Position numbers and translations under genes: made by a program
Part shown: one piece after another, positions 35,072 to 47,430 of the stretch
Numbering within the stretch: position 1 is the first letter of the stretch
How the letters are laid out: each line of letters opens with the position of its first letter
DNA from: Dipteris shenzhenensis
Taxonomy: Eukaryota; Polypodiophyta; Polypodiopsida; Gleicheniales
DNA: 64,000 bases
Reading direction: 5' to 3' (one strand)
Assembly (NCBI GenBank): GCA_047967505.1
Contig: CM106541.1
Notes under the pieces: generated by a model
What the model saw: the letters and a program-made list of their open reading frames with translations, nothing else
Databases searched by the model: none
What the model was told of the DNA's origin: nothing

Positions 35072-36130
35072 CATAGATCTAGAGGATTACCAAAAAGCGA
35101 GCGACAAAAAGCGAGCGATAAAAAACAATAAAAGATTTATAAATCCCCCATTTTAGTAGCAAAAAATAATAACTTATTCAAAAGTGCATATGTTCCCTCA
35201 ATGCCAAAAGGTTAAACATGCATATAACTTTAAATCCATTAACACTAATTTCACATCATCCATGAGACAGTTTGTATGTTTAACTTCCAAGTCATTGTTT
35301 GTATCAAAGACAAACCCTACTGCAATCGAGTTCTCTCTTTCCACTAGAGTAATTGAGATCATCTTTCCAAGGACTCCTTGCATGGATTAGTCTAGATTCC
35401 ATGCATATATAAATGCTTAGGTTTTTTAACTCTGTTCACTCTTGGAACAAAACCCATGTTTCTTTGTTACTACAAAAATATCCTTCCCTAATGATTTATT
35501 CTTACCTCCCACTAATCTTACCAATGCAGCAAATTGGCCACAAATTCATTTTTTGGTGCATTAAATTTTACTAGATGGTGCACAAAGACATGATAATCGT
35601 CTAAAGTACGCCTTGCCATTTGATTTGATATGTAACATGACCCTGTTTGGACTTGTAAATCAAAAGATACAGGGATGTGAAAATGTACTCTTTTGGGCCA
35701 AAACAGGGAGCGCGTTAACGCGCTCCCTGTTTTGCCCCAAAAGAGGACATTTTTACATCCCTATATTTTGGCAAGATGTCAACATTTGATTGTTTTGGCC
35801 CAAAAGATGAGTTTTTAACATCCCTGCATCTTTTGATTATCGAATATAAATGGCATAATGTTACATATCAAATCAAATGACAAGGCATGATTTAGATAAA
35901 TATCATGCCTTTTTGCACCATCTAAAAAACTTGTGTGCATCACAATATAAATTTTGTGACACATAACCACCTTTTTGAATACTTTGTACTTCAAGCAGTT
36001 ATTTTATAAAAAACTTAGATTCTTTCTTTGCTTGCTTGATTTTCCAATCACTTCAACTAATTGTTGCTCGCTTTTTTGGGCTCGCTCACTTTTTCTCGCT
36101 CGCTCTATTGACTGCCTCATAGATCTAGAG
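35072..36130. mobile_element. Putative non-autonomous DNA transposon with CTCGCT ends
   Basis: A perfect 13-bp direct repeat CATAGATCTAGAG flanks the segment (35072-35084 and 36118-36130). Just inside are imperfect inverted ends rich in AAAAAGCGAGCGA on the left and TCGCTCGCT on the right. The right end recurs at 12385-12435. There is no coding sequence inside. The direct repeat is longer than the target duplications of the common superfamilies, so the borders may be slightly off. The centre is a large palindrome. Confidence 0.6.
35532..35968. repeat. Large imperfect palindrome centred at 35716/35717
   Basis: The core 35700-35733 is a perfect 34-bp palindrome around GTTAAC. Matching arms extend outward: about 50 bp with five mismatches, then GCCTTG.CATTTGATTTGA paired between 35610-35638 and 35858-35886, then a TAGATGGTGCA block. 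The right arm holds an extra ~60-bp duplicate of the AAAAGA..TTTTTA..ATCCCT segment, which makes it longer. Confidence 0.92.
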
Positions 36131-36880
36131 TAGGGCTTCATGGCCCTTTGCCTTTTATATCACTGTCTTGGTTGAAGTTGTACACATGGAAGTCTTTATT
36201 TTGTAGATGTTTTCAAGCCTTAGATCCACAAGAAGCCTTCATGTTAATATCACTTTCAAATAATGGTCCTTTTGGACACTTTTGCAAAAATGTGAGCTCT
36301 CCCAAGGACATAGCCTTACTCAAACTTTTTGTTTTGAGAAGATCTTGATGCTTGTAGCCTTTCGTGGTGTTATTCCCTCATAATTCCCATGCCCATAGCA
36401 TGACTGATTATGGTCGGTGTCAAGTTTTAATCTTTTAAAGCCTAGCTTTTTGGGAAAGGACTTTTTGACTTTAAGCTTATCGTTGTATCTGGAGTCATGG
36501 TTCAATGGTGCCCAAAAGCATGGAATCTAGCATACATGATGAATTCCACTTAGGAGCCCCCGAGGAGCAATGAATGGCAAACATTATGTCTATGCAAGAA
36601 TGTAGGTGATAGAGGGACCCCCAACGATGTTCCCCAAGGCCACCACTAGTACAGTAGCACACGATGTTCCCCAAGGCCACTAATACAATAACACCTAACT
36701 ATTATGAAAAATATAAGCATGAATTTAAAAAGCGTAGAGAGATACACAGAAACTCCAAGAGGAACTAGATCCCGAGTTCACCACCATATACCCATCGAGA
36801 TTAGGACCAAACCTTTATAGACATAGTCTATTAAGGTAGATGGATAGAACAATAGAAATAGATACATTAAATCAAGCAAA
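36131..36880. other. Non-coding stretch
   Basis: A GATGTTCCCCAAGGCCAC phrase occurs twice near 36625-36680. No gene is recognised. Confidence 0.4.
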
Positions 36881-37115
36881 AATGGAAGAGAAGGTTTGAT
36901 GATCAAGATGGACTGGGGAATCCCAAATTTCTTAGAATGGATTGCAAATTTTGGGCTCTCTCCACGTGGAGATATTGCAATGGCCTAAGTACTCTCCTAT
37001 CATGATGGGACAAAGTACAAATGGAAGAGAAGGTATGGTGATCAAGATGGGCTGGGAAATTCCAAAGTTCTCAAAATGGACTACACATTCTAGGCTCTCT
37101 TCATGTAAAGACATT
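36881..37115. repeat. ~139-bp tandem duplication
   Basis: AATGGAAGAGAAGGT.TG.TGATCAAGATGG starts at 36881 and 37020 and is followed by matching AAATGGACT/AATGGATTG and GGCTCTCTYCA phrases. Confidence 0.75.
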
Positions 37116-37985
37116 GTTGAAGGATTCAAACAAGTCAACTCCTCTACATTTTATTCAAGCATTATAAAAGATCCACTGAAACAAAGAAGATGCATACAAT
37201 GGGAAATGATGTATTTTTTAGGAGAGGCATTCAATTGGCAAAGGGAGATCTTATACATTATCTAGCCATGTGCGTAGATATGGAATTTGAATGAAGACAA
37301 GGGAGAAGGTCCTAACTTCTAAGGTAGATGGTGAGAAAGAAACACGAGAAAAAAGCTTCAAGTGAGGAGAACAGCACTAGACTTAGTTGTTGACAAGGAT
37401 ATAACCTCAAAGAATGTTGAAGATAAGATAATTGTAGCAAAGTGAAGGGAAAAAAATAAAAAACAATTAAACAGAATGAAAAAGTGACAATAACCTATTG
37501 AATGAAACAAGCAAAAAAAGTAAGCACAAGTGCTGAAGACTAAGTAGCAGACATTGCCATTGATGGATATAAGACTATTGGCAATCAGTGTACCATTACA
37601 AGAAGAGATGTCAAAAACAGCTTAAACAAAGTAAGATTAGCTTGTTCAAAAGATTGCTAGTGAAACAATGTTTCAGGTCATTTGCGATAGATGATTGGCC
37701 ATGAAAAATACAATCTTTTACACAATTGCATATAGCAAAAGTCACATACTGTTTGTAGTGTTCAAAGCTTTAAAAAAGCAAGTAAAAAACATCAAAACAT
37801 AAGAAGCACTGTCATAAAATATTTTTGACAAAGCATATCAATGCATAATAAATAGAAATATTTAATATTAGTTCCACCTCTTATCATAATTGGAAGCCTT
37901 TCTTGGGATAGTCACATGTCTCTTCAAGGAGAGCTTCTACAATGGCCCAACTCATAGTCATAATCTTGCTCATGAGTTGGTGATC

Positions 37986-38019
<34 letters not shown>

Positions 38020-38032
38020 TACTCTTAAGAAT
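37116..38032. other. Non-coding with (GA)n at 37987-38017
   Basis: A-rich sequence without recognisable genes. A GA microsatellite of about 30 bases occurs near its end. Confidence 0.5.
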
Positions 38033-38235
38033 ATTGTGAGAAGCTACCACTATGGAGAGTATGCTCTAATCTATGTCTATAGGGCTTATGCTAGTAGGCT
38101 GTCAAGTTGTGATACTCTTGAGAGTGCCTACTTGTGAGAACATTGTGAGGAGCTATCACTATGGAGATTATGGTCTAATCTATGGCTATAGGGCTTATGC
38201 TAAACTATCAAGCTATGATACTCTGATACCCTCCC
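38033..38235. repeat. 109-bp tandem duplication
   Basis: ATTGTGAGRAGCTAYCACTA recurs at 38033 and 38142 followed by CTATAGGGCTTATGCTA in both. Confidence 0.8.
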
Positions 38236-40288
38236 AAAAGAAGGTGCTTTATATGCATGATCCAACCATGTGGGATGGGAGAGGAGTACTTGAGAACTCT
38301 TTGAACCAAGTCATGGTCAAAGAACTATGTGCCAAAGCCCAAGCCTATATAGTAAATTAATGACAACAATGTGTTGACTATAGACAAGACATTGTACAAG
38401 GCTAATGTATGTGTGCAAGAAAAAATGCCAAAAAATAGTCACAAAAACAAAATGTGACTTTACATGGGTGGCGTGTGTGCAAATGTGTAGCTACCTAAAT
38501 ATGACATGTATGTATGCACATCTATACATACACACATGTATGTGCATGCGTACATATTTATGTATATATAAATGATGTGGCACTATGATGATGTGGCTCA
38601 CATTATACTTACAAAAATGTGCCTCTGTTCCACTATGTACTTAGGTGTCATTGATGATGTGACATGTTGATGTGGCATGATAAATGGAATTGATGCTGTG
38701 GCACTTCATGACATGGCTTGATGATGTGGCACTTGACTATGTGGCCTTGTTGACTCACCTATGTATGTGACACTATGCTATAAGGAAGCCTACCACATGG
38801 CACTATGCTAACTAGACCTACAAACACAAATCAACCCTATCTACCACATGGCAATATGCCAGGTGGCCTGGTTAAGCTAATTCTTGTGAAGGGAAAAGAA
38901 AGGGTTTGAGCTGAAGCAATGGCACCATGGAGCTTGATAGAGTAGGTCTAGGTCAAAGTTTACGAGAATCATTACTAATACGCTTTCTTCGTGGCAAACT
39001 ATTTTCATTGTTTCGCCCCAGGCTTAGTAAATTTCACTTTCTTAGCTTCGCCTCATTATATGAGTGATGTATCAATACCTCGCCACATTCCGATAACTTA
39101 CTGGCCTTCTTGCGCTCCAAAGACCCTACAATCCGGTTCAGGAAGAATTTGAAGTGCTCAATCGGAATTGGGTGGTTGGAAGGGGGAAAGCAACGGGGAA
39201 TCTTCACACCATTGTAAGGAACCACAAGATATTATAGCTATTCCCGGACTAGATGAATCGTCAGAAGAGGACCGTTTAATGATAGCTTGAGCTCGGAAGA
39301 TAGAACATTTGTTATCACAACCCGGCAATGCAATTTTCGTGATGCAATCATGGGAAACCGGGCTAATAAGAGCACAAGCAAGTGAATGCAGTAGTACACT
39401 TCAGTGTGGCTACCAATGACTTCAATGTTTTTCAATATTTTCCTTGTTCATCATTATTCAAAACCTTATAACCAAATAATAATTATAACTACAATTGGGG
39501 TTTTTCCTTAGTATATATTTCATGTTTCACTCCAATTTGATATCAAGAAAATGAAAATCCTTTTTTGAAAGGAACTTCTCTCTTGTGCCCTACTTACAAG
39601 TACGCACATTGCCCTACCTCTGTAACAAAGATGCCTGTCGCAAATTGTATGCCACAACCAAAATAGTATCCCTACTGTAAATAGTATGCCACACAAAAAA
39701 TTCACATAATGTTTAGAAAGATAAATACAAAACCAATCACAAGATATTTGGACAAGGTGAAAGAGCAAGATAGCAATATATATATATATATATATACATG
39801 CATTCATACATGCATGCATGCATGCATACGTAAATATGTACGTACACACACACATACACACACATACACATGTAGAGAGAGAGAGAGAGAGAGAGATGCT
39901 TATTGACATGGAGATTCGCAGTAGAAATTGTTTAGTGTACTTAATATTAACATGTAAGAAGGAATTTATCAAGTTTTGAGAGTGGTTATAAGCACATACA
40001 TTACCCTACCTCTATAAGGTCCATGCTTTCTATCTCCATCATTCACAAAGCATTAAAAAATATTAAGATGGCAACAATTGCAAAATATTTAGGCAATGTG
40101 CAAAAGAAAGTTAGTGAGTTCTTTAGTGAGCTTGAGATTCACATGTAAGACAAAAGAATTATAAGTGCACACAATGCCCTACCTCAATAATGTAAATGCC
40201 TACTACTAACAACAAACCACACACAACATTCACAAAATCTTTAGAAAGGTTAAGATAGCAATAATCACAAAATATTGAGACAAGGTAA
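38236..40288. other. Non-coding with TGATGTGGCA phrases and microsatellites
   Basis: GATGATGTGGCA-like phrases recur around 38575-38740. (TA)n at 39777-39796, CATG-rich at 39799-39830, (CA)n near 39845-39870 and (GA)n at 39875-39896. Short minus-strand frames at 39034-39435 were not recognised. Confidence 0.5.
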
Positions 40289-40593
<305 letters not shown>

Positions 40594-40718
40594 GAAAGAA
40601 AGATTTATTAATGTCTACAAAAGACCTCACAAGTCTACGAGACAAAGCACTAGCACCAAAAGTGACTTACTACATCTGGTTAGCCAGAGAATAAATATAT
40701 AAATATAAATATATATAT

Positions 40719-40773
<55 letters not shown>

Positions 40774-40779
40774 TGGGGG

Positions 40780-42600
40780 GAGGGGGGTACCAGTATGGAG
40801 AAGCTATAGTCTAAGTCTAGCACTATGTCAACAGCCAAAATGTAGTTTGAAATGTATGAAACCAGATGCATAACAAAATGGGTGTGATAGGTTGGTGGCT
40901 AAACCCAACTTTAATTCATGCATATATGTCTGGCCTGTCCTCAATAGTTGCATCTCAATTAAAATAGAATATCATTCTTGACACTTTCAAGCATCCAACA
41001 AGAGTAGTATCCACAAGGACACACTTTTTTATCCATGCTTTTCTTGCCTTATCCCAATTATATCGCAAGAGGAGATTATGCTTGATGCTTCACAATAAAT
41101 GCATGCCTCCTTAAGTATATTTGGTCAATTTGAAATCTACCTTAAATAAATTTTCATATAAAATAATAGAAATTAATGGAACATATGTTCAAAACTCATC
41201 CAAATCTCTATTTATTTAAAAAATATTATAATATTCAAATGAAATGGACATCAAAAGAAAAATTCACTCCAAAGCTCCTCATTCTTGATTGTGCAACAAA
41301 GTTGGAGGAAGATGCTCAAAGACCTTATGAATCTTGACTCAAATACTTTGAAATGGGCAGTGAAACATAGATGAGGAAAGAAATGGCAAGGTTGTGTAGA
41401 TGGTATATTCAGAAAGCAAGTAGGTCATATCTCACTCAAAAGATTTCAAAGTTTTTGAAAGAATAAGATGGATAGGGAGGGAACTTGCACCAACAACAAA
41501 GATGAATAACAGAAAGATCACAATAGGAGAGCCCACCTAAAGGTGAGGAGGGAGAAGATTACCACTCAAAAGAAAGAAGAGGCTTGGAATCAGGATTTTA
41601 GAGAGGAGAAGGTGAAAGGGCACCAAAAACTAAGGGAGATGGAAGAGAGAACATGGGAGATGAAATTAAGGTACAAGCTACATGGGAGGGTTGGTTTAGC
41701 ATCAGTTGAGAATTTGGTTTGCAATTTAATCACCCTTCCAAAATGTGATATGGAAGGTGAGGGGACAATTGGGAGAATCACATTAGACTTAGGGTCATTT
41801 GAATATAAAATTGGTAATCATGTACATCCTAGCCTCCACAAAGCCAATTTTATATTGAAATATTTTAAACCATTGAAAAGGTGTCACACACTCCAATCAT
41901 CATGCAACACCTTTACCCATTCAATTGATTGAAGAGTAAGAGAAGAGAGATTGGGAGGGATGCCTAATGTGATAATCTCTTGCCAAATTCCAAGCCTCTA
42001 ATCATAGCATTAAAAATGGCCAACCCCTCTCGAAGGATGACTAGCATGACTTATGCCAAAAGGCCCCCATGGACACTACTCTAGATGAGACCTATGATGT
42101 TGTGGCCAGTGTCTCTTGCATCACTACCACCCGAAGCTCAACCTTCTCTTTCTTTGTAGAGATAGTGGTCTTCAAGGATCTAATCTCTAATGATGAGGAC
42201 TCATGATCGGAGGTATTCTTCGGTGCTATCTTTTTCTTTCAATACCAATCCCAAAGTGACAACCTACTTTCACTCTGTGGACAAAATGGCCATTTTTTCT
42301 TGGCATTCCCTTTTGAGACTACTATAGTCAAACCACAAGCTCCTCCACATCACATTTCATACTCTTAGACTCCCAAATGGACATCTTGCAAGACTCGAGG
42401 TTGCTCTACATCCAAATGATCTACATCTCAAGATTTTACAAGTCCCAAAGGTAAGACTCAAGGTTTCTCTGCATTGAAATCATCTACATCTCATGCTCTT
42501 TCCTAAAATCTTGTAGGTGATCCTCAACATCATTGATCCAATAATTTGCAGTGCTTCATGTAAAGAGCATCTACTACTTAGCCATCTCTTCTCTAGACTA
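40780..42600. other. Non-coding or unrecognised
   Basis: A 129-codon plus-strand frame at 41543-41932 is lysine/glutamate-rich at its start and matches nothing I know. It is not supported as a gene. Confidence 0.35.
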
Positions 42601-42614
42601 TTCCATGTTTTAGA

Positions 42615-42910
42615 CGGGACTAGTATGAAAGGAAGCACTATGGAGGATTTATGACCCACAATGCTTAGGATGGGATGGGACAGTTTGAAAGGAAGCACTA
42701 TGGAAATGGATAGCAAATAGAGACTTTATGAACCACAATGCTTAGGACAATGGATGAGACTAGTAATTAAAGGAAGCACTATGGATTTAACATGAAGCAC
42801 AATGGATAGCACTACTATGAAAAGAAGCAATATGGACTAGTAATTATGGATTGACCATGAAGCACAATGTATGGTACTAGTATGAATGGAAGCACTATGC
42901 ATTGAACATG
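42615..42910. repeat. Degenerate repeat of GGAAGCACTATGGA
   Basis: The phrase or close variants (AAGAAGCAATATGGA, GGAAGCACTATGCA) occur five times, alternating with ACCACAATG/AAGCACAATG. Confidence 0.75.
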
Positions 42911-43342
42911 CACCAAAGTGGAGCAACTAAGGATCCAACACAATGTGAAAGAAGATGGGTGACAATGAAAGAGAGTTCACATAGAAGAAGATACAAGATA
43001 CAATGAAAGGTGTCCTCATGTAGTGCAAAGTAAATGTACATTATCTAGTTAACTACATAGGGTTTTCCTGAGACACATTCACTCTAAGCCTAAACACACT
43101 TGAAGGCATTCCGTTCTACTAGTATACAATATGCACATTACATAATTTAATTTACATACTAAACATATGGATGTGGCAAATCTAGAGTCAATATTATCTC
43201 AAATTTGTCATCAAACTGAAATTGATGCCTTTAAAGTCATCACCCTTTCAAGTCATTATAGTAGATCAACAATGAATACTCCCCAAGGAAATGCTCTAGA
43301 TATGTGCCTTGGTCTTGGTAGGATGTATTACATAGCTAGTCT

Positions 43343-43505
43343 AATAGTGATAGTGTCACAAAATTTATTTTCTAGTATCATTTTCTTTGATGTTATTTAC
43401 AAAGTGGTGCATAGAACGATGTAGGATGTAATAGTGATAGTTTCACAAAAATTATTTTCCAGTATCATTTTCCTATTGATGTTATTTACAAAGTGATGCA
43501 TAGCA
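43343..43505. repeat. 87-bp tandem duplication
   Basis: AATAGTGATAGTKTCACAAA starts at 43343 and 43430. Both copies continue to GATGTTATTTACAAAGTG.TGCATAG. Confidence 0.85.
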
Positions 43506-44210
43506 CCATACTAGACGTGGCAAGGGTTACAAATGATGCATTTTGCAAGATCTAGGTGGGGATGCCTAATCATATCTATGTTTTGCTAGGATATATGATT
43601 AGTATTGTGGGGTATTCCATCGTAATACTAATGTTGTTCATGTGACTAGTGTTACTGCAACAACTGGATGTATTTGATTGCTATGTGTTTTGATGTTTAT
43701 CTATCAAATGTGATATTGTTGGGACTAAGTGATGTGATTATGCATTAATAGATTGTTACTAGTACAATTGGCAAATTTGTGTATAGATGATAGTTGGATA
43801 ATAAGGAAATTATGGAGACGGTGAACATGATACAAATTCAGTGAAATATTAATTGGTTGATAAAGGCCATGATCCAATATTGTAAATAATTTACATTAAT
43901 CCATGGGTTAATATGTTTAATTTATTTTGGATGAGTACATATTAATCCTCATGCTATTTGAGTTCATGGAGCTATGTTAAGAATCCCTCTAAATTGTGCA
44001 TAATCTTTCTCTATCTTCATGGATTGTTATTGGCTCTTTTCTTTTGGAAGAAACTATTATAAATATTCTAGATAGGAAGCTAGACCCCCCATCTAGAGGG
44101 TGAAGATTAGACCCAATGCTAAATCACATCATCTCTCTACTTAGTTAGTTTTGTTCATTATTTCATATTCATGAACTTGTGGGTGTTGCTAATTCCCATT
44201 TTTGCGATAG
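43506..44210 (+). other. Possible copia LTR remnant ending at a degenerate primer site
   Basis: Bases 44211-44222 read TGGTATCAAATC, two changes from the copia primer site TGGTATCAGAGC. The preceding 100 bases, ending GGGTGTTGCTAATTCCC, recur in diverged form at 44858-44955. The upstream LTR border cannot be set and no gag is seen. Confidence 0.35.
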
Positions 44211-44222
44211 TGGTATCAAATC

Positions 44223-45631
44223 CAAGCTACTCTCTAAATCTTTGGAAAGAGATAAAAAAGAATTTAGAAGAAATTATTTTTGTTGTGCCAACTAAAAGGG
44301 TTGTATGTACTCATACTTTCATTTAGCAGATATTCCCAATTGTTTTACATTATTTTTCTTGGTACATATGATATACTTTGATCAACTCGAATAGGATTGG
44401 AAAGAAACAATATGATTTATTCTAATGGCATGATAACATTAATGCTAAGCATAAAAATATAGCCTCTAGATTTGAAAAACTTTCGTGACATCACATATTT
44501 GAATATTGTTAAGAAAGATTCAAGGATATCTTAGAGCATGCTAGATGTTGTCTTGTGTGCATTTTTCTAGCTACATAACAATATGCATGTCAGATTATTA
44601 TCAACTATAGCAACTTGAGATTACAGTAACCTATTTAATCATCATAGCCTTGAAGTGTGCTTTAACACTGATTTACATATATTTTTATGGTACATATATT
44701 CTTATGGTGGCCACAAATTAATATATATCTCATTTCTTGCTGCTCAGATTATAATGGAAAGATCTAAAGAATTAAGCTTTGTATTTGCTAATTCTAATTT
44801 CACAATGGTATAGGATCATATTTTTATTGTCTCTTTTCTTTTTGAATAACCAATTTCAATCCAATGCTAAGTTGCATTATCTCTCGACTTAGTTTATTTT
44901 GTTCACGACTTCTCATTCATGAATTTATGGGTGTTTCTTTTTCCCATTTAGCCATGGAAGAGGATGAATACCATCTTTTGTTGGGTATCAAGATTGTAAA
45001 AACTTGCATTAAAGAAAGAGGGATGAAAATTTCAATACATCCAAGAATATTTGAAATTGTCACTGAGAGTTGAATTTAAAGTCCACTTGGAGAGAGATTT
45101 GTTCCAACTAGCAACCTAGCTCAAGGAACCTCAGAGGAATAAGAGAAAACCTAATTAGTAGAGCATATTTCACCATAATTTCACTAAATATTAAGCTCAA
45201 GGAAGCTAAGAGGACCAAGACAATACTACTTAGTAAAGTATGTTCTCCTATAACTTCAATAAAGACTGAGACGGAAGTGCATGTTGCAAATAGAATCATG
45301 TACCCATGTTTATATCCATTGAATGACTTGGAATTGTCACACATTTAGGGATGCCATATTCAAGTTAGGCATAGAGGTGCTACTATGTTCACCAAAGAAA
45401 GTTGTGCATTTTGCTACCTTCCATTCATGTGAATGCTATATGTCGTGTTAGCATACTTGGTCGGGAAAATTTACATTGCAAGATGCTTAATTGGCAAGTT
45501 CAACTTGAAAAATAGATGCTAAGAGGGACAAAGGTCAGGCTTATTCAAAGGATATTTCAATTATTTCAAACCTTGAGACTCAAAAGTTTCTTGTAGATGC
45601 TTCATTTGCTAATGAACTAGTGTGAGAGTGA
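44223..45631. other. Non-coding, contains the second LTR-like copy
   Basis: Bases 44858-44955 resemble 44115-44208 (CCAATGCTAA..., TCTC.ACTTAGTT, GGGTGTT). No coding similarity is seen in the rest. Confidence 0.35.
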
Positions 45632-45910
45632 TGGCAAAAGGAATTCATGGAAAGTGAACAACTAGAGTCGCTGCCTTTTTGTAAATTTGTTTACTAAATT
45701 TAATGACAATGGTAGCACAAACAATGAAGTGGTGGCAAAAGGAAATTCATGGAAATTGGACAACTAGAATAGCTTTCTTTTGCAAATTTGTTGAAATCCA
45801 ATGACAGTGGTAGCACAAGCAATGAAGTGGTGGCAAAAGGGAATCCATGGAAATTAAACAACTAGAGTAGCTTCCTTTTGCAAATTTGTTTACTAATCCA
45901 ATGATGGTGG
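45632..45910. repeat. Three ~100-bp tandem repeats
   Basis: TGGCAAAAGG starts at 45632, 45733 and 45831, each followed by CATGGAAA...ACAACTAGA and AAATTTGTT. Confidence 0.88.
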
Positions 45911-47430
45911 TAGCAAAAACGATGCATCAATTTACAAGTAGGAAAAAGGATGAGATGGATTTTCAAGATCAGAAAGAAACATGTGGTCTTCAACAAGATA
46001 ACGTGTATTATAGATGCAAAGAGATATTTAAAGATGGGTGCAAGGGAACCAATGTATGGTTCTTTGAGAGATTTAAAGATAAAAGAGGGTAAGCAATTTT
46101 GGAAATCAAAAGATTTGTTTCACTTGTAGAAGCAATGTGCTTTTATGCGGATTAGACCAATATGTGACGTTCTCACATGGGTTGATGAGTTTCCTAATAG
46201 GCAAAATTGTAATTTTAGTAATGACAGTAAGGACATGGGTTGATGAGTCTCCTAATAGACAAAATTGTAATTACAGTAAGGACTTGGTATCCAAATAAAT
46301 GAGTGATGTTCTCTCTAGGTTAAATGCTCTCTCTAGGGTCAAAACACTTCATTAACATGTATGATGTTACAATATTAAATAGGCTTTATGAGAGTATTTG
46401 CAATAATTGATTGCAAATGATCTTGAATATCCTTGATACGTTGAAGCAAATGTATAGTTTTCTAAAAAGGAGAAGGATCCAAGGAGATGTTTTCGCATAA
46501 GAAGCATGCTTTATGCACTGGGATGCATGTGCGATGCATGGAGCTTGTGTGCTTGGTTGACTTGAAGATATACAAGCGGAAAGTGAGAAGATGCCAAAAT
46601 AGTGAATACCACCTTCTAGACTTTTCTTGCTTCCTAAATAAGAGACCATTGATATAGAAGGTTGAAAGAAAATTGACAATGGAAAGACAGGGGTGCCCAA
46701 AGAAACGATCAGCATGTTATGCATTGAAGTAAATAATCGAAGACTTTTGGAAGAGACCATCTTACATCTTACATTCTTTAAAGAACCATCCATGGCACAT
46801 CCCAAGATGTATATAGCACCTTATTATAAAATAATATGGATCAACAAATTATTACATTTATTTATCCTATTATCATACCCCCACAGAAACAAGAAAAATT
46901 AGTTCTTAGGACTCCTTAATATGTCGATTTGGTTCAATTTATTAAATCTTTCACATATATATGGATCAATTCCTTATGGCAACGTGATAGCAAGTAAGTT
47001 GTAACCTCTAGTGTGCAAGCCATTCATAACGTGCATTCTAAGGGGCCCCTTTCATCAACTTTCGAGCAGGGAGGTATAATAATCGACTTGTCCTCCACTG
47101 CTACAAGAAGATAAGGAAAAAACACCACTACTTCTCTAGAAAGAAAGAACACTGTCGCCTTCTCTATTATAGCGGATCCTTGGTAGGTATATCACCCCCT
47201 TAAAACCTTGTTTCGATCCGACTTTCTATTAGGGAGAACAAGGGGATCCCTATTCTTCATGGTTTAAGGGTTTTAAGGATACATTCACACCAATGGGAGT
47301 CACTTCATTCGAACACCCCATTCCTCTCAAAAAGCAAAGACTTATGAGAAATTCCTTCCCCGAGAACCATAGAATCAAATCTCACCATCCTAAAAATTTC
47401 AATAGAATCGGAGACCAAAAGCTTCCTAGG
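45911..47430. other. Non-coding with a ~61-bp duplication near 46180-46290
   Basis: GGGTTGATGAGTYTCCTAATA and AAAATTGTAATT recur once. Otherwise there are short unrecognised frames. Confidence 0.4.
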
